From positions 62,001 through 126,000 of the forward strand of contig SCRD01000008.1 of the NCBI GenBank assembly GCA_004298155.1: a DNA stretch of 64,000 bases, in the 5' to 3' direction. How positions within the stretch are numbered: the first letter of the stretch is position 1; the number at the start of each line of letters is the position of its first letter. This DNA comes from Acidobacteriota bacterium. Lineage in GTDB: Bacteria > Acidobacteriota > Terriglobia > UBA7540. The translations under genes and the position numbers were made by a program. Below are positions 34,845 to 44,003 of this stretch, one piece after another. The notes under the pieces were generated by a model. It saw nothing but the letters and a program-made list of their open reading frames with translations. It searched no databases and was not told where the DNA came from.

Positions 34845-36755
34845 ATGAAGATATCGGTCATCATCCCCGTCCTGAATGAGCGTGAGTGTGTGCCCGGAAA
34901 TCTGAATGCGCTAAGGCAGACAGACTGGATTCACGAGATCATTGTGGTCGATGGAGGCAGCACAGATGGCACGCTCGGGTGGCTCCAGCAACGGGATGGA
35001 GTCAGGATAGTTGAGGCCACAGTGGGAAGGGGGATTCAGCTTAACGCAGGCGCCAGGGTAGCGACGGGGGATACGCTTGTGTTCCTACATGCCGACACCC
35101 GCCTGCCTCCCGACGCAGGAAAACACCTGAAAGCCACACTCGGATCTCCTGAGGTGGCTGGCGGATGCTTCTGTGTGCGTTTTCAGGAGCACCGACCGCG
35201 CTTATTGGGCCTGGTTGCGGCGGGCATCAACTGGAGGACTCGTGTCACACACAGCGCTACAGGAGACCAGGCGATTTTCGTACGGCGAGGCGTTTTTGAG
35301 AAGCTAGGCGGATTTCGTGAATGGCCTCTCTTCGAAGACGTCGATTTTGTGAGCCGGATGAAACGCGTGGGGAGGCTTGCCACGATTCGTTCTCGAGTAA
35401 CCATCTCCGCGCGGCGCCATCTGAATTACGGCATTTGGAGGACCGTCCTGCTCATCTACTTCTTGCGAATAGGCTTTTGGACCGGAATTTCATCCTTCAC
35501 CCTAGCCCGATGGTATGAGCGGTCGAGCACGCACATGCCTCCTCCGAGTGCGTTCAGAATTTTAATGAGAGGAATGTTCCTTCGACCTCAAGCACCTCAG
35601 CGATCTGGTCCCGGGTGGCCCGTCATTCGTGGCAGCCCGGCACGCCAAGATCGAGAAGTCCGCAGTCAGGTTAAGCAGGAAATCGCTGGCTTCGGAGATC
35701 AAGAGATGCGTAGCAAAAGCTGGGATCTTTCAGCCTTGTTGCGTGCTGGAGGGGCTGTTCTGTTAGGCCGGCGACCGGTATTGTCGATTGAAATCACTCG
35801 CGAGTGTCCTCTTCGGTGCCCGGGTTGCTATGCATTCGATTCTGGGCACTTGGGCGTGGCGGGGCCTTTGCGGCAACTGAGCGATCTTCAGGGTGATGCG
35901 CTGGTGTCCGGGGTCTTGGAACTGGTGAACCGTTTCCGGCCCGTCTACGTTTCGATTGTCGGAGGAGAACCCCTGGTTCGCTTTCGAGAACTGAGCATCT
36001 TGCTTCCCCGATTATCCAGCCTCGGCCTGGAAGTCCAACTCGTCACCAGCGCCGTGCGCCCCATTCCGACCGCTTGGAGGGATTTGCAGAACTTGCACCT
36101 TGTCATCTCCGTGGATGGCCTTCAGCCCGAGCACGACCGGCGGCGTGCGCCGGCAACTTATGACCGGATCCTGAAGCACATTGCCGGACACCGGCTCATC
36201 GTGCACTGCACGATTACGAGGCAGCTCTTGAAACGACCGGGCTATCTGGAGGAATTTACTAACTTCTGGTCCAATCGCGCGGAAATTAAGAAAATCTGGT
36301 TCAGCCTTTACACTCCCCAGCAGGGTGATCGGAGCGCGGAAAGGCTGGCTCCACTGGACCGCATCGAAGCAGTCGCTGAACTCTCCCGGTTGCGCGCCCG
36401 CTTTAAGAAAATAGACCTCCCACAACGCGCGATCGAGAGTTATCTGCGCCCACCGGCATCTCCCGGGGAATGCATTTTTGCTCAAACGACACTGTGCGTT
36501 TCGGCCGACCTGGCCACTCGAATCACACCGTGCCAATTCGGCGGCAACCCTGTCTGCACCGAGTGTGGTTGCATGGCTTCCGCGGGGCTGATCGCGATCG
36601 GAAGGCATAGGGTGGCAGGGCTGCTTCCCGTCTCCGCCATCTATTCATTTTCAAGGAGCTTGGGTGGACAACTGGCCCGGATGGGCACGATGCTTCCAAA
36701 GCAGCCCGGGCTGAGGGGTCCCGAGCGGGCCTCTACCATTTTCAAATTAGGGTGA
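34845..36755 (+). CDS. TIGR04283-type glycosyltransferase fused to a radical SAM domain
   Basis: 636 residues. Residues 1-225 are a family 2 glycosyltransferase with VIIPVLNERECVPGNLNAL, VVDGGSTDGT, FLHADTRLPPDA and ATGDQAIFVRR...LFEDVDFVSRMKR, the pattern of the TIGR04283 family (first named rSAM/selenodomain-associated transferase 2, later arsenosugar biosynthesis). A linker of about 60 residues follows, then a radical SAM domain from about 305 with CPLRCPGC (Cys near 322-329), GGEPL and late Cys (PASPGECIF, CQFGGNPVCTECGC). The frame is uninterrupted, so this is a real fusion in this sequence. Substrate unknown. Confidence 0.82.
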   Translation: MKISVIIPVLNERECVPGNLNALRQTDWIHEIIVVDGGSTDGTLGWLQQRDGVRIVEATVGRGIQLNAGARVATGDTLVFLHADTRLPPDAGKHLKATLGSPEVAGGCFCVRFQEHRPRLLGLVAAGINWRTRVTHSATGDQAIFVRRGVFEKLGGFREWPLFEDVDFVSRMKRVGRLATIRSRVTISARRHLNYGIWRTVLLIYFLRIGFWTGISSFTLARWYERSSTHMPPPSAFRILMRGMFLRPQAPQRSGPGWPVIRGSPARQDREVRSQVKQEIAGFGDQEMRSKSWDLSALLRAGGAVLLGRRPVLSIEITRECPLRCPGCYAFDSGHLGVAGPLRQLSDLQGDALVSGVLELVNRFRPVYVSIVGGEPLVRFRELSILLPRLSSLGLEVQLVTSAVRPIPTAWRDLQNLHLVISVDGLQPEHDRRRAPATYDRILKHIAGHRLIVHCTITRQLLKRPGYLEEFTNFWSNRAEIKKIWFSLYTPQQGDRSAERLAPLDRIEAVAELSRLRARFKKIDLPQRAIESYLRPPASPGECIFAQTTLCVSADLATRITPCQFGGNPVCTECGCMASAGLIAIGRHRVAGLLPVSAIYSFSRSLGGQLARMGTMLPKQPGLRGPERASTIFKLG

Positions 36756-36779
36756 GCGCTTACTATTTACGGAGGGATC

Positions 36780-37628
36780 GTGGCATCGCAATCGCAACCG
36801 GCGCGAATGGACTTGAGTCCGCGCGCGGCTCGACTCAGAGAGCTTCTGGAAAGCGCCGTTAAAGGCTCGACAGCTGAAGGAATCCTCTTGTCCGGAGGGT
36901 TGGACACAAGTATCCTCTCCGCCATTGCCGCTCATCGGGGCCGGAAATTGCGGGCCATCTGCATATCGGTAGCCGAGGGAGTCGGCCCCGACGAGCCTTT
37001 TGCCGAGGCCCTTGCCAAGCGCTGCGGGTTCCCGCTTCGAATCCTGCGACCGAGGTTGCGCGATCTCGTAGCGGCCGTGCCAGCGGTGATGCGCGTTCTC
37101 GGGGGATTCGACCCGATGGAACTGCGTAACAGCGCGGTCACCTGGCTGGCGCACCAAGCCGCAAAGGAAGAGGCCATTGCCGCGGTCATGACGGGGGATG
37201 CGGCTGACGAGCTTTTCGCAGGCTACAGTTACATCTTCAATATGCCTCGCGAACAGGTACGCCCTTACCTTGACTTCCTCAACCGCGTCATGCGTTTTAG
37301 CTCGATCCCGATGGGGGAGAGCATAGGTGTCGCGGCTCACTTGCCGTACCTCGATCCTGCCGTGCGCGAATTCGCCCTAACCCTTCCAGCCGAAGATCTG
37401 GTCGTGGAGCGGGCAGGCGAGCGTTTTGGGAAGAAGATTCTGCGCGAAGCTTTCGGTGATTTGCTCGGGGACGACATCGGTTGGCGCGTCAAGACCCCGA
37501 TTGAGTATGGGTCGGGGAGCCACACGCTGCAAGAATTCGCTCTTGACTCCGTTTCCGACGAGGAGTTCGAAGCGGCGCGTGTAAGGGTCAAGGCCGAAGA
37601 TGGCGTTTTGCTTCGGGACAAGGAGTAA
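36780..37628 (+). CDS. Asparagine-synthase-like ATP pyrophosphatase, ended early by TAA
   Basis: 282 residues from GTG 36780 (GGAGG 4 nt before). The ATP-pyrophosphatase domain carries the PP-loop LSGGLDTSILSA and MTGDAADELFAGY, with PYLDPAVREFALTLP near the C-terminus, as in the synthetase domain of AsnB-type amidotransferases; no glutaminase domain is present. After TAA at 37626 the same frame continues with a plausible C-terminal tail and zinc ribbon (see next entry), so the gene was probably longer. It lies 24 bp after the glycosyltransferase-rSAM gene. Confidence 0.82.
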   Translation: MASQSQPARMDLSPRAARLRELLESAVKGSTAEGILLSGGLDTSILSAIAAHRGRKLRAICISVAEGVGPDEPFAEALAKRCGFPLRILRPRLRDLVAAVPAVMRVLGGFDPMELRNSAVTWLAHQAAKEEAIAAVMTGDAADELFAGYSYIFNMPREQVRPYLDFLNRVMRFSSIPMGESIGVAAHLPYLDPAVREFALTLPAEDLVVERAGERFGKKILREAFGDLLGDDIGWRVKTPIEYGSGSHTLQEFALDSVSDEEFEAARVRVKAEDGVLLRDKE

Positions 37629-37772
37629 TTTTTCTACTACCGGATTTACCGGACAATTTTGCCAGCCCCACGCGAGCAGGCGGGCGGAGCGAAGCGGTGC
37701 ACGGCCTGCGGCGGGCCTGTGGAGAGAAAGGAACAGAAATATTGCCGCATCTGCGGCGCTTACCCCTGTTGA
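37629..37772 (+). pseudogene. Detached C-terminal zinc-ribbon tail of the asparagine-synthase-like gene
   Basis: In frame with the gene above, directly after TAA, the sequence reads FFYYRIYRTILPAP, then RCTACGGPV and YCRICGAYPC before TGA 37770. Two CxxC knuckles make a zinc ribbon, and FFYYRIY continues the preceding RDKE naturally. A CAA or CAG glutamine codon mutated to TAA would explain the break. Whether any readthrough occurs cannot be told. Confidence 0.6.
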
Positions 37773-37864
37773 CGCGCCGAAATACCAAAACTCGAGGTAG
37801 CCGGCCCATGGATTGAAACTTGGATGATGGAACCCTCATCGAATCGAATCTTGGAGGTCGTAAT

Positions 37865-38440
37865 ATGTTTCAAGAATCCCGTCGGGTGCCCGCCTCACCC
37901 AACGATGTCTGCCCGCTGATGCCGGGGATTCCTGTCCCCTCGGTCACGATAAGAACAATTGAAGGATATGATTTGAACCTGGCCGAGGCAGCCACGGAAA
38001 AACCAACAGTCCTGGTTTTTTATCGTGGAGGCTGGTGACCGCACTGCAACCGGCAGCTCGGCGAGCTGCGAAACATCGAGCCTCAACTCGACGAATTCGG
38101 TTTTCAGCTCATCATGATTGCTCCGGACCGCCCCGCCAAACTGCGCGAGACTTATGAAAAGTACAAGTTTCGAGGCCTGCTTCTTTCCGACGCCCGGATG
38201 GCGGCTGCGCAGGCTTTTCGGGTGGCTTATCAGGTGGATGAAGATACCCTGAAGCAGTTGGACGAATACGGGGTCGATCTGGAGGAAGCCTCAGGGGAGA
38301 AGCACCACCAGCTTCCGGTGCCGGCAGTATTTATAGTGGGACCTGAGGGGATCATTCAGTTTGCCTATGCGAATCCTGATTATAAAGTCCGGATCAGTCC
38401 TGAAATGCTCCTTGCTGTGGCAGGAACCGTGCGAAAGTGA
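37865..38440 (+). CDS. Cytoplasmic peroxiredoxin-like selenoprotein
   Basis: 191 residues with TGA 38036-38038 read as Sec. Motif YRGGWUPHCNRQLGEL at residues 53-68 matches the AhpC/TSA-family pattern YRGxWCPYCxxxL, with Sec at the peroxidatic Cys and Cys three residues on. The fold continues with LIMIAPDRP, LLLSDARMAAAQAFRVAY and VPAVFIVGPEGIIQFAYANPDY. No signal peptide. GGAGG at about 37853 supports the start. The hairpin GCAGCTC-GGC-GAGCTGC (38053-38069) has its loop 24 nt after TGA. Sec-containing members of this family are known. First of five consecutive redox-type genes, four with Sec. Confidence 0.9.
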
Positions 38441-38506
38441 CGCTTGCGGGCATCCTGGCTAAGTGGATTGGAACCGTCAAACAAAACTATACGGAGGTGA
38501 GAAACC

Positions 38507-38986
38507 ATGTCCGCTTCTGACAAAGTTGTTTATACGTCGCACGTTCGCATCGAGCGCGAGCGTGGCCCTGTGCGCTTGGCATATCTGCCGGCGGAAAAGC
38601 AGCCGGTTGTTTTTGGCGTGCACTCTGAGGTGGCTGAACATTACAAAGTCTCGCCGGATGCCTATCCGCCGCGGGCGACTACCCTCGATTACGTGGTCGC
38701 AGCAGCAGCGGGCTGACTGACGGGTACCTTCGGGGGTGCGCTGGAAGCGCGCCAGATTGATGTCTCGGACGGGAAGCTGACCTCGGAAACTCAGGGAGAA
38801 ATTGAACTCGATGGAGATGTTCTCGTCATTCGCCGGATTTTTGTCCGCTATAAGCTCCGTGCCCCTCAAGAGATGCGGGAGACGATCGAGCGGATTCACA
38901 GCATCCATGCGGATCATTGTCCGGTGGCCCGCTCCATACGGGCAGCCATCGAGGTTCGGACCTCATTCGAGCTGGTGGCTCCGTAA
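38507..38986 (+). CDS. OsmC-family peroxidase selenoprotein
   Basis: 159 residues with TGA 38714-38716 as Sec. In OsmC/Ohr enzymes two Cys reduce organic hydroperoxides: the first follows a small-residue helix start and the second lies in a CP motif. Here the first is Sec (VAAAAGULTGTF, residue 70) and the second is Cys in HADHCPVARSI. Beta-strand regions VVYTSHVRIERERG and EIELDGDVLVIRRIFVRYKL fit the fold. GGAGGTGAG precedes the ATG. A hairpin GGTGCGC-TGGAA-GCGCGCC (38735-38753) has its loop 28 nt after TGA. Confidence 0.88.
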
Positions 38987-39109
38987 GATAGTCAGGTATT
39001 TGATACGCCGGCTTGGTTTGAACACCGGCTATCGCCTTTAACGAATCTCCATCGAGATTTCTGCATCGAAGATCTGGGGAAGCGACGGGCCAGCGAAGGA
39101 GCGATCCAA

Positions 39110-40198
39110 TTGAAACGAGGCGATCCGAGCGGTTCTCTGTTATCACGTCTTTTCGTGGTTATTATGGCTGTGACTGCCCTATTGTGTGGCCCGGCATCCG
39201 GTGCAGCCCGGGCTGTGACCGTGGAGAAGTCCGTATCGCACCCGGCAAATGTACGGTATTTTGAGTTGACGTATAGGGTGAGCATCGACAATCTGCCTAT
39301 TCGATTCCACACAGCGCGGATCTGGATTCCTATCGCCAGTTCGGACGTCCATCAGGAAGTGTGGCTGGAACGAGTCTCGGGCTCAGTTCCGTGGAGGATT
39401 ACCCGCGACCGCGAGTACGGCGACCGAATGTTATATGCGGAGATTCGCAACCCGCGGGTCCTGCGGGTGCAATTTAAGCTGAAGTACATAGTAAGCCGGA
39501 GAGAATACTCTAAAGGCTCTTATCGGGAGCTTTTGCGCTATAACAATGACCCCGTGTCACCGGAACTGATCCCAAAACGCTGTCTTGAGCCTGACCGGCT
39601 GATTTCGATTGACGGAGAGATGAAAATTCTGGCTGACCAGGTAACCAGAGGGAAGCAGGGGCCGGTGGAAATCGCTCATGCCGTCTACAATTACCTTTTC
39701 CGCACCCTTCGTTATGACAAATCGGGAACAGGTTGGGGCCGTGGCGACGCGTTCTGGGCCTGTCAGGCCAAGCGCGGAAACTGTACCGACTTTCATTCAG
39801 CGTTCATCGGCATGATGCGCGCCGAAAAAATTCCGGCGCGATTCGTTATCGGCTTCGCACTGCCGGAAAATATTTCACAGGGTGTGATTCCTGGCTATCA
39901 CTGCTGGGCAGAGTTTTACGTCGGTGGCGTAGGATGGGTGCCAGTCGACATTTCCGAGGCGTGGCTGGATAAGAAGAGATACGGCTACTATTTCGGGACG
40001 GTTGACCCCAACCGCGTCCGCATGTCGGTTGGAAGGGATATCACGCTCGTACCTCGCCAAGCTGGCCCGTCCGTCAATTATTTTGTCTATCCTTACGTCG
40101 AGGTTGACGGAGAACCATTTCATCATGTTGGGGAAAAATTCAATTTCCGCAACCTTCCAGCCGGGACCCAGAAGGTACGGCCTGCAACGGAGGAATGA
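39110..40198 (+). CDS. Exported transglutaminase-like protein
   Basis: 362 residues from TTG 39110 (AAGGAG upstream), with a signal peptide (LFVVIMAVTALLCGPASGAARA). The transglutaminase-like triad is visible: Cys in KRGNCTDFHSAFIGMMRA, His in YHCWAEFYVGGVGWVPVD and the following Asp. N-terminal part is a beta domain (LTYRVSIDNLPIRFHTARIWIPI). Family members act as peptidases or acyltransferases in the cell envelope. It is embedded between Sec-peroxidase genes, with no visible link in mechanism. Confidence 0.85.
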   Translation: MKRGDPSGSLLSRLFVVIMAVTALLCGPASGAARAVTVEKSVSHPANVRYFELTYRVSIDNLPIRFHTARIWIPIASSDVHQEVWLERVSGSVPWRITRDREYGDRMLYAEIRNPRVLRVQFKLKYIVSRREYSKGSYRELLRYNNDPVSPELIPKRCLEPDRLISIDGEMKILADQVTRGKQGPVEIAHAVYNYLFRTLRYDKSGTGWGRGDAFWACQAKRGNCTDFHSAFIGMMRAEKIPARFVIGFALPENISQGVIPGYHCWAEFYVGGVGWVPVDISEAWLDKKRYGYYFGTVDPNRVRMSVGRDITLVPRQAGPSVNYFVYPYVEVDGEPFHHVGEKFNFRNLPAGTQKVRPATEE

Positions 40199-40207
40199 AG
40201 TCATCCC

Positions 40208-40798
40208 ATGAAGCAAAGGTGCCTGCATAACTTCTGGTTCAGAAGACCTCTTGCGATTCTCCTGCTGGCCGCATCGGGAGGTTTCAGCCCGCTTACCGCA
40301 AATGCACAGGATCAAATCCTGCCGCTCAAGGTGAAGGTTGGTGAAAAAGCTCCCGATTTTGCTCTGCCCTCGGCCGAGGGCAAGACGGTCCGGCTTTCGG
40401 ATTTCGCCGGCCACAACGTTCTGATTGATTTCTACCGCGGCTACTGGTGACCTTACTGTATGGGCGAGCTCGGTGAGATCGCGAAGCACAATAGAGAGTT
40501 TAAGGAGTTGGATGTTCAGATCATTGCCGTCAGCGTGGACCCCGTGGACAGAGGGAAGTGGGTCAAGGATAAATTGAAAGCTTCGTTCCCTATTCTTTCG
40601 GACTCAAAGCAAGTCGCCATGAAGCTCTATGGAACCCGCTCCCCAGAATACCGCAACCGCAAAGGGGCTAGCGTCAATACGCCGACGCTTGTCTTGATTG
40701 ACAGGAGCGGTACGATCCGTTGGATCCACCAAGCCGAAGATTACCATGTTCGCGAGCGGCTTCAAGAGGATCTGGCCCACGCACGCAAACTGAAATAG
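40208..40798 (+). CDS. Exported peroxiredoxin-like selenoprotein
   Basis: 196 residues with TGA 40448-40450 as Sec. A signal peptide (PLAILLLAASGGF...TANAQ) places it in the periplasm, unlike the cytoplasmic homologue at 37865. The fold follows: GEKAPDFALPSAEG, DFYRGYWUPYCMGELGEI (Sec at residue 81), DVQIIAVSVDPVD, FPILSDSKQVAMKLYG, NTPTLVLIDRSGTIRWIHQ. The hairpin GCGA-G-CTC-GGT-GAG-A-TCGC (40464-40482) has a GGT loop 24 nt after TGA, containing the GU usual for bacterial SECIS loops. Confidence 0.9.
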
Positions 40799-40910
40799 GC
40801 TCTGATCGAGGACTTTCCTCAAAGGACTAAGAGAATCTCCTGAAGGTAAGGGGCCCCGCTGGGCCGCGTGCAATGAGCTTCCGGGAACTCGTTCGGACGG
40901 GAGGTTGAAG

Positions 40911-42359
40911 ATGAGAAAACGGATTTGGGGTATCCTTGCAGCCGGTGTTGTGGCAGGAGGGCTCGCAGGGTTCGTGCTGTCCCGTGACACAAAACAGGCG
41001 ACCCCTCCGGCGCCCTCGCCGGTCGAGTTCCGAAAAGGCGAATTGTTTCCGACCCTAGTTTTGCCTCGCCTCCGCGACGGCCAGCCCGGCTCTATCGGGG
41101 ACTTTCGAGGCAAGAAACTGATCCTCCACATTTTCGCATCTTGGTGAGCGGGCTGCCGCGTGCATGTGCCCGTGTGGCACGAAGCGACGAAAAAGCTGCA
41201 GGAAGAGGGAAAAGTGCAGATGGCCGGGATCATCGAAGAGCAGTATCCGGACCGCGCCCGCCTTTTTATGCAATGGAAGCGGATGCACTGGCCAATTCTG
41301 GTGGACTCGCTCGACCTGCTCAGAGTTTCTGGAATTCCAATCACCCTCGCAATCGACGAGTATGGTGTCATCCGGCTGGTGAACCCGACCCTTGAAGAGT
41401 TCAAACAGAAGTTCCTCAACAGGACCTTTGAGAAACCGTCAAACTTGCCCGCCGTCAGGGACACGGTTCCGGACGTAGTTTCCTTAAAGCAAGCCACGCG
41501 CCAGGGCACGGCAAAAACTTTAGAAAGATATGCGAATGCGCTCCTGGAGTGGGACGGCCCCAACCGGCTCGGTGAGGCCATCGAGGCTTATCAACAGGCC
41601 CTGCGCCTGGAGCCTGATTCCGGCCCCTTGCGCTTCCGCCTTGGCGTGGCGTATCGCAAGCGCTACGATTCCAAGTTCCGCCAGCCGGACGATTTCCAGA
41701 AGGCTGTCAATGATTGGAGCTCGGCGCTGGAGATCGATCCCAACCAGTACATCTGGCGGCGGCGTCTCCAGGAATTTGGCCCGCGGCTCGACAAGCCTTA
41801 TCCGTTTTACTATTGGGTGGCCACAGCGCGGCAGGAAATCACTGCCCGTGGCGAGACTCCCGTGCCGCTCGCGGTCCAGCCCTCGGGCGCCGAAGTTGCT
41901 CAACCCGGAAGGACTTTCGCGAGAGCCGCCGGCGAGCCTAAAAATCCTGACCCGCAGGGCAGGATTCTCCGTGATGAGGGCCAATTTGTCAAAATTGAAA
42001 CGACGGTTGTGCCCGGTACACGGGCTGAAAACGTTTACGCTGTGGACGTGACGTTTCGCCCGAATCCGGCAAAGAAGACTTATTGGAACAACGCGGCCGG
42101 CAATCTGGTCTTTTGGGTCAGCCTTCCCGCTGGCTGGAACGTCAGCCGGCACCTCTTGGCCGTTCCCAATCCTCCCCAGCCGGAGAGCAAGGAACCCCGT
42201 AAGGTCGAGTTCGAAGTGAAGGGTCCCGGCCAAAGGCTCGCCCGGCCTGTCAGCTTTTCCGCTTACGCTCTCTATTATGTGTGTGAGATGGTGAACGGCG
42301 TCTGCATGTACCGCCGGCAGGATGTACCGATCACTATCGCACCGCACGGATTCAAATAG
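40911..42359 (+). CDS. Thioredoxin-like selenoprotein with TPR and DsbD-alpha-like domains
   Basis: 482 residues with TGA 41145-41147 as Sec (residue 79). The N-terminus is a membrane anchor or signal (WGILAAGVVAGGLAGFVL). The thioredoxin-like domain has HIFASWUAGCRVHVPVW, replacing CxxC by UxxC, and the cis-proline strand ISGIPITLAIDEYGV (here VSGIPITLAID). Residues about 200-300 form TPR-like helices (LEWDGPNRLGEAIEAYQQALRLEPDSGPLRFRLGVAYR). The C-terminal part ends ALYYVCEMVNGVCMYRRQDVPI, the Cys-bearing strand of DsbD N-terminal (DsbC-corrector-like) domains. One protein thus combines a selenol disulfide reductase and its electron-receiving domain. SECIS by eye is weaker (CGGGC/GCCCG pairing at 41149-41172). 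Confidence 0.87.
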
Positions 42360-42373
42360 AGCGGCCCGAAGGT

Positions 42374-42541
42374 ATGTGTGAGAACCGTGCGCAGAAGAGG
42401 GCAAAACCGAGGGCGGTTCTTGAAAGCGAGGCATCAGAGGGCGTGAAACAAGTTTACGAGGACATCAAAAACCGGGGGCGGATGAGGACACTGGGCACAC
42501 TATTTAACAGGAACGGGATTCGAATAGTTCCGGAGGAGTAA
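42374..42541 (+). pseudogene. Small fragment resembling a halocarboxylic-acid dehydrogenase (DehI-like)
   Basis: A 55-residue frame includes SEGVKQVYEDIKNRGRMRTLGTLF, similar to the conserved VKxIYEDIKxxLGxPxVNxLF segment in DehI-like proteins. It is far shorter than that family and stops before the body of the domain, so it is probably a remnant. The match was made from memory of the motif and is weak. Confidence 0.35.
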
Positions 42542-42544
42542 GGG

Positions 42545-42876
42545 ATGGTTAAGGTCAGCGTCGTGTATCCGAACGGCGAAGGAAGACCCCTAATATGGCG
42601 CACTACCTGGATGAACATATACGCCTGGTCCGCCAGAAATTGGGCGCGCACTTAAGGGTGGTTGCTGTCGAGCACGGCTTGGCAGGCGCAACGCCCAGAT
42701 CGCCTGCTCTTTATCTTGCAATGGAACATCTCTTGTTTGAGTTGGTGCAAGCGTATCAGACTTCCTTCGGGCCACATGCCCAAGCCATTCTGAATGATGT
42801 CCTCCACTTCACGAACGCCCAACCTGTTCTGCAGATCAGCAAAGTGAAGATTCAGAGCCGACTGGCTTCTTGTTGA
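42545..42876 (+). pseudogene. EthD-family gene with a frameshift
   Basis: ATG 42545 behind GGAGGA gives MVKVSVVYPNGEG, the start of EthD-family proteins. The continuation is found in the +2-shifted frame from 42595: MAHYLDEHIRLVRQKLG, LRVVAVEHGLAGA, ALYLAMEHLLFELVQAYQTSFGPHAQAILND, PVLQISKVKI. The shift falls at about 42580-42592. About 105 residues are otherwise complete, so the lesion is recent or a sequencing indel. Confidence 0.7.
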
Positions 42877-43103
42877 AGGTATCGACGGCACATTCGAGGC
42901 ATCAAGAAATCGGTGTGTCGATTCGCGCAAGGACGCCGCCGGCCAGCCAGGAGAGCGCCCCCCTAAGGCGAGAACACCTTTCCTGGCGCGCGCTTTGGAT
43001 GGCCAGACGGACCTTATCAGCCGCTGATTGGGGCATCTGAGCACATAGGGGCAAAGTTTTAATCCGAAAAACTATCCAGAGTTGGGAGCCTTGGCAAAAC
43101 GAC

Positions 43104-43850
43104 TCAGGCTCTCTCTGGGTAATCCACGAGAAGGGGCTCCTCAACGGGGCGCGAGAGAAGCCCCAGGGCCGCCATAACAATTTGATTCTGCAAGTCCTGG
43201 TTGTGCGGAGCGCCAAGCGGATATCCCAGCGGGCGATCCACAATGAGTACGCGAGGTGGCCGGACTCGTTCGGTTATCTCCCGCAGCAAGCTGATCGAAA
43301 CGGTTGGGATGCCGGACTTCTCGATCACACTTTGAACCAGTCCCACGGACTGGTGGCAAAGAGGTCAAACTGGAGTTAGCAGCACACTGTCCGCCTTGTC
43401 TTCCGACAGCCTGCGGGCAATCTCCGGCGCGGTGATATTCACCAAGCGCGCCGGCGCCGAGATTGAACCCATCAGGCTGTAGTGTTGCAACGCCACGTCC
43501 CCAATGAGCCCTTCGGTTTTCAGCTTGCGCAGCCGGTCCAGCGGCAGCGCCAGATTCTTGTCGCGCTCAATGCCCGTGTGATTGAAGGCGTCGCTCCTGT
43601 GGCCGATTCGAAGTGTGTTCAGATCGGCTTCGAGCGTGATCTCCCGATAAGAGCAGTCACCGCCGCGGACCGATGAGTCGAACGGCTCCTGGTCGGGCCG
43701 GTAGAAGGCTGCGCTTGTGACCACGGCAATTCGGGATTGCGATAGAGGTTTCTGAAGAACTGCGCCAGGACGCCAATCAAATTGCCGATAGCGGTAAGTC
43801 CGCATGAAGATTCGATACTTCAATTTGAGATCAGATAGCTTGGCCATCAT
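43104..43850 (-). CDS. GrdB-like (glycine/sarcosine/betaine reductase selenoprotein B family) selenoprotein
   Basis: 248 residues with TGA at 43367-43365 as Sec (residue 162). The sequence LLTPVUPLCHQSVGLVQSVIEKSGIPTVSI fits the GrdB-type segment in which Sec precedes a Cys and is followed by an amphipathic helix and GIPTV. The N-terminal half contains FDSSVRGGDCSYREI and LRIGHRSDAF, also of GrdB type. It is much shorter than clostridial GrdB (about 430), matching a short GrdB-like subgroup found outside amino-acid fermenters. The hairpin CCAGTCC-GTG-GGACTGG (43353-43337) begins 14 nt after TGA with a GU-containing loop. No glycine reductase partners (GrdA, GrdC, GrdE) are nearby, so the reaction is unknown. 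Confidence 0.88.
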
Positions 43851-44003
43851 GCTTGCCTCGGGAGGAACCCCGATCGAGCTCTTGAACTCGTCCTCGAATA
43901 AACTGTACGCTCCTTCGGGGTTCCTGTCCTATCCTTGAAATCTTTAGCATCGGAAGGGCTCAGCCTCTCGCGGGAGTGGCCAGCGCCTCTCCAGGCGAGT
44001 CAA

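Noticed and set aside
42580-42592. Programmed frameshift in the EthD-like gene
   Set aside because: No slippery heptamer or downstream pseudoknot was seen; a plain indel is simpler.
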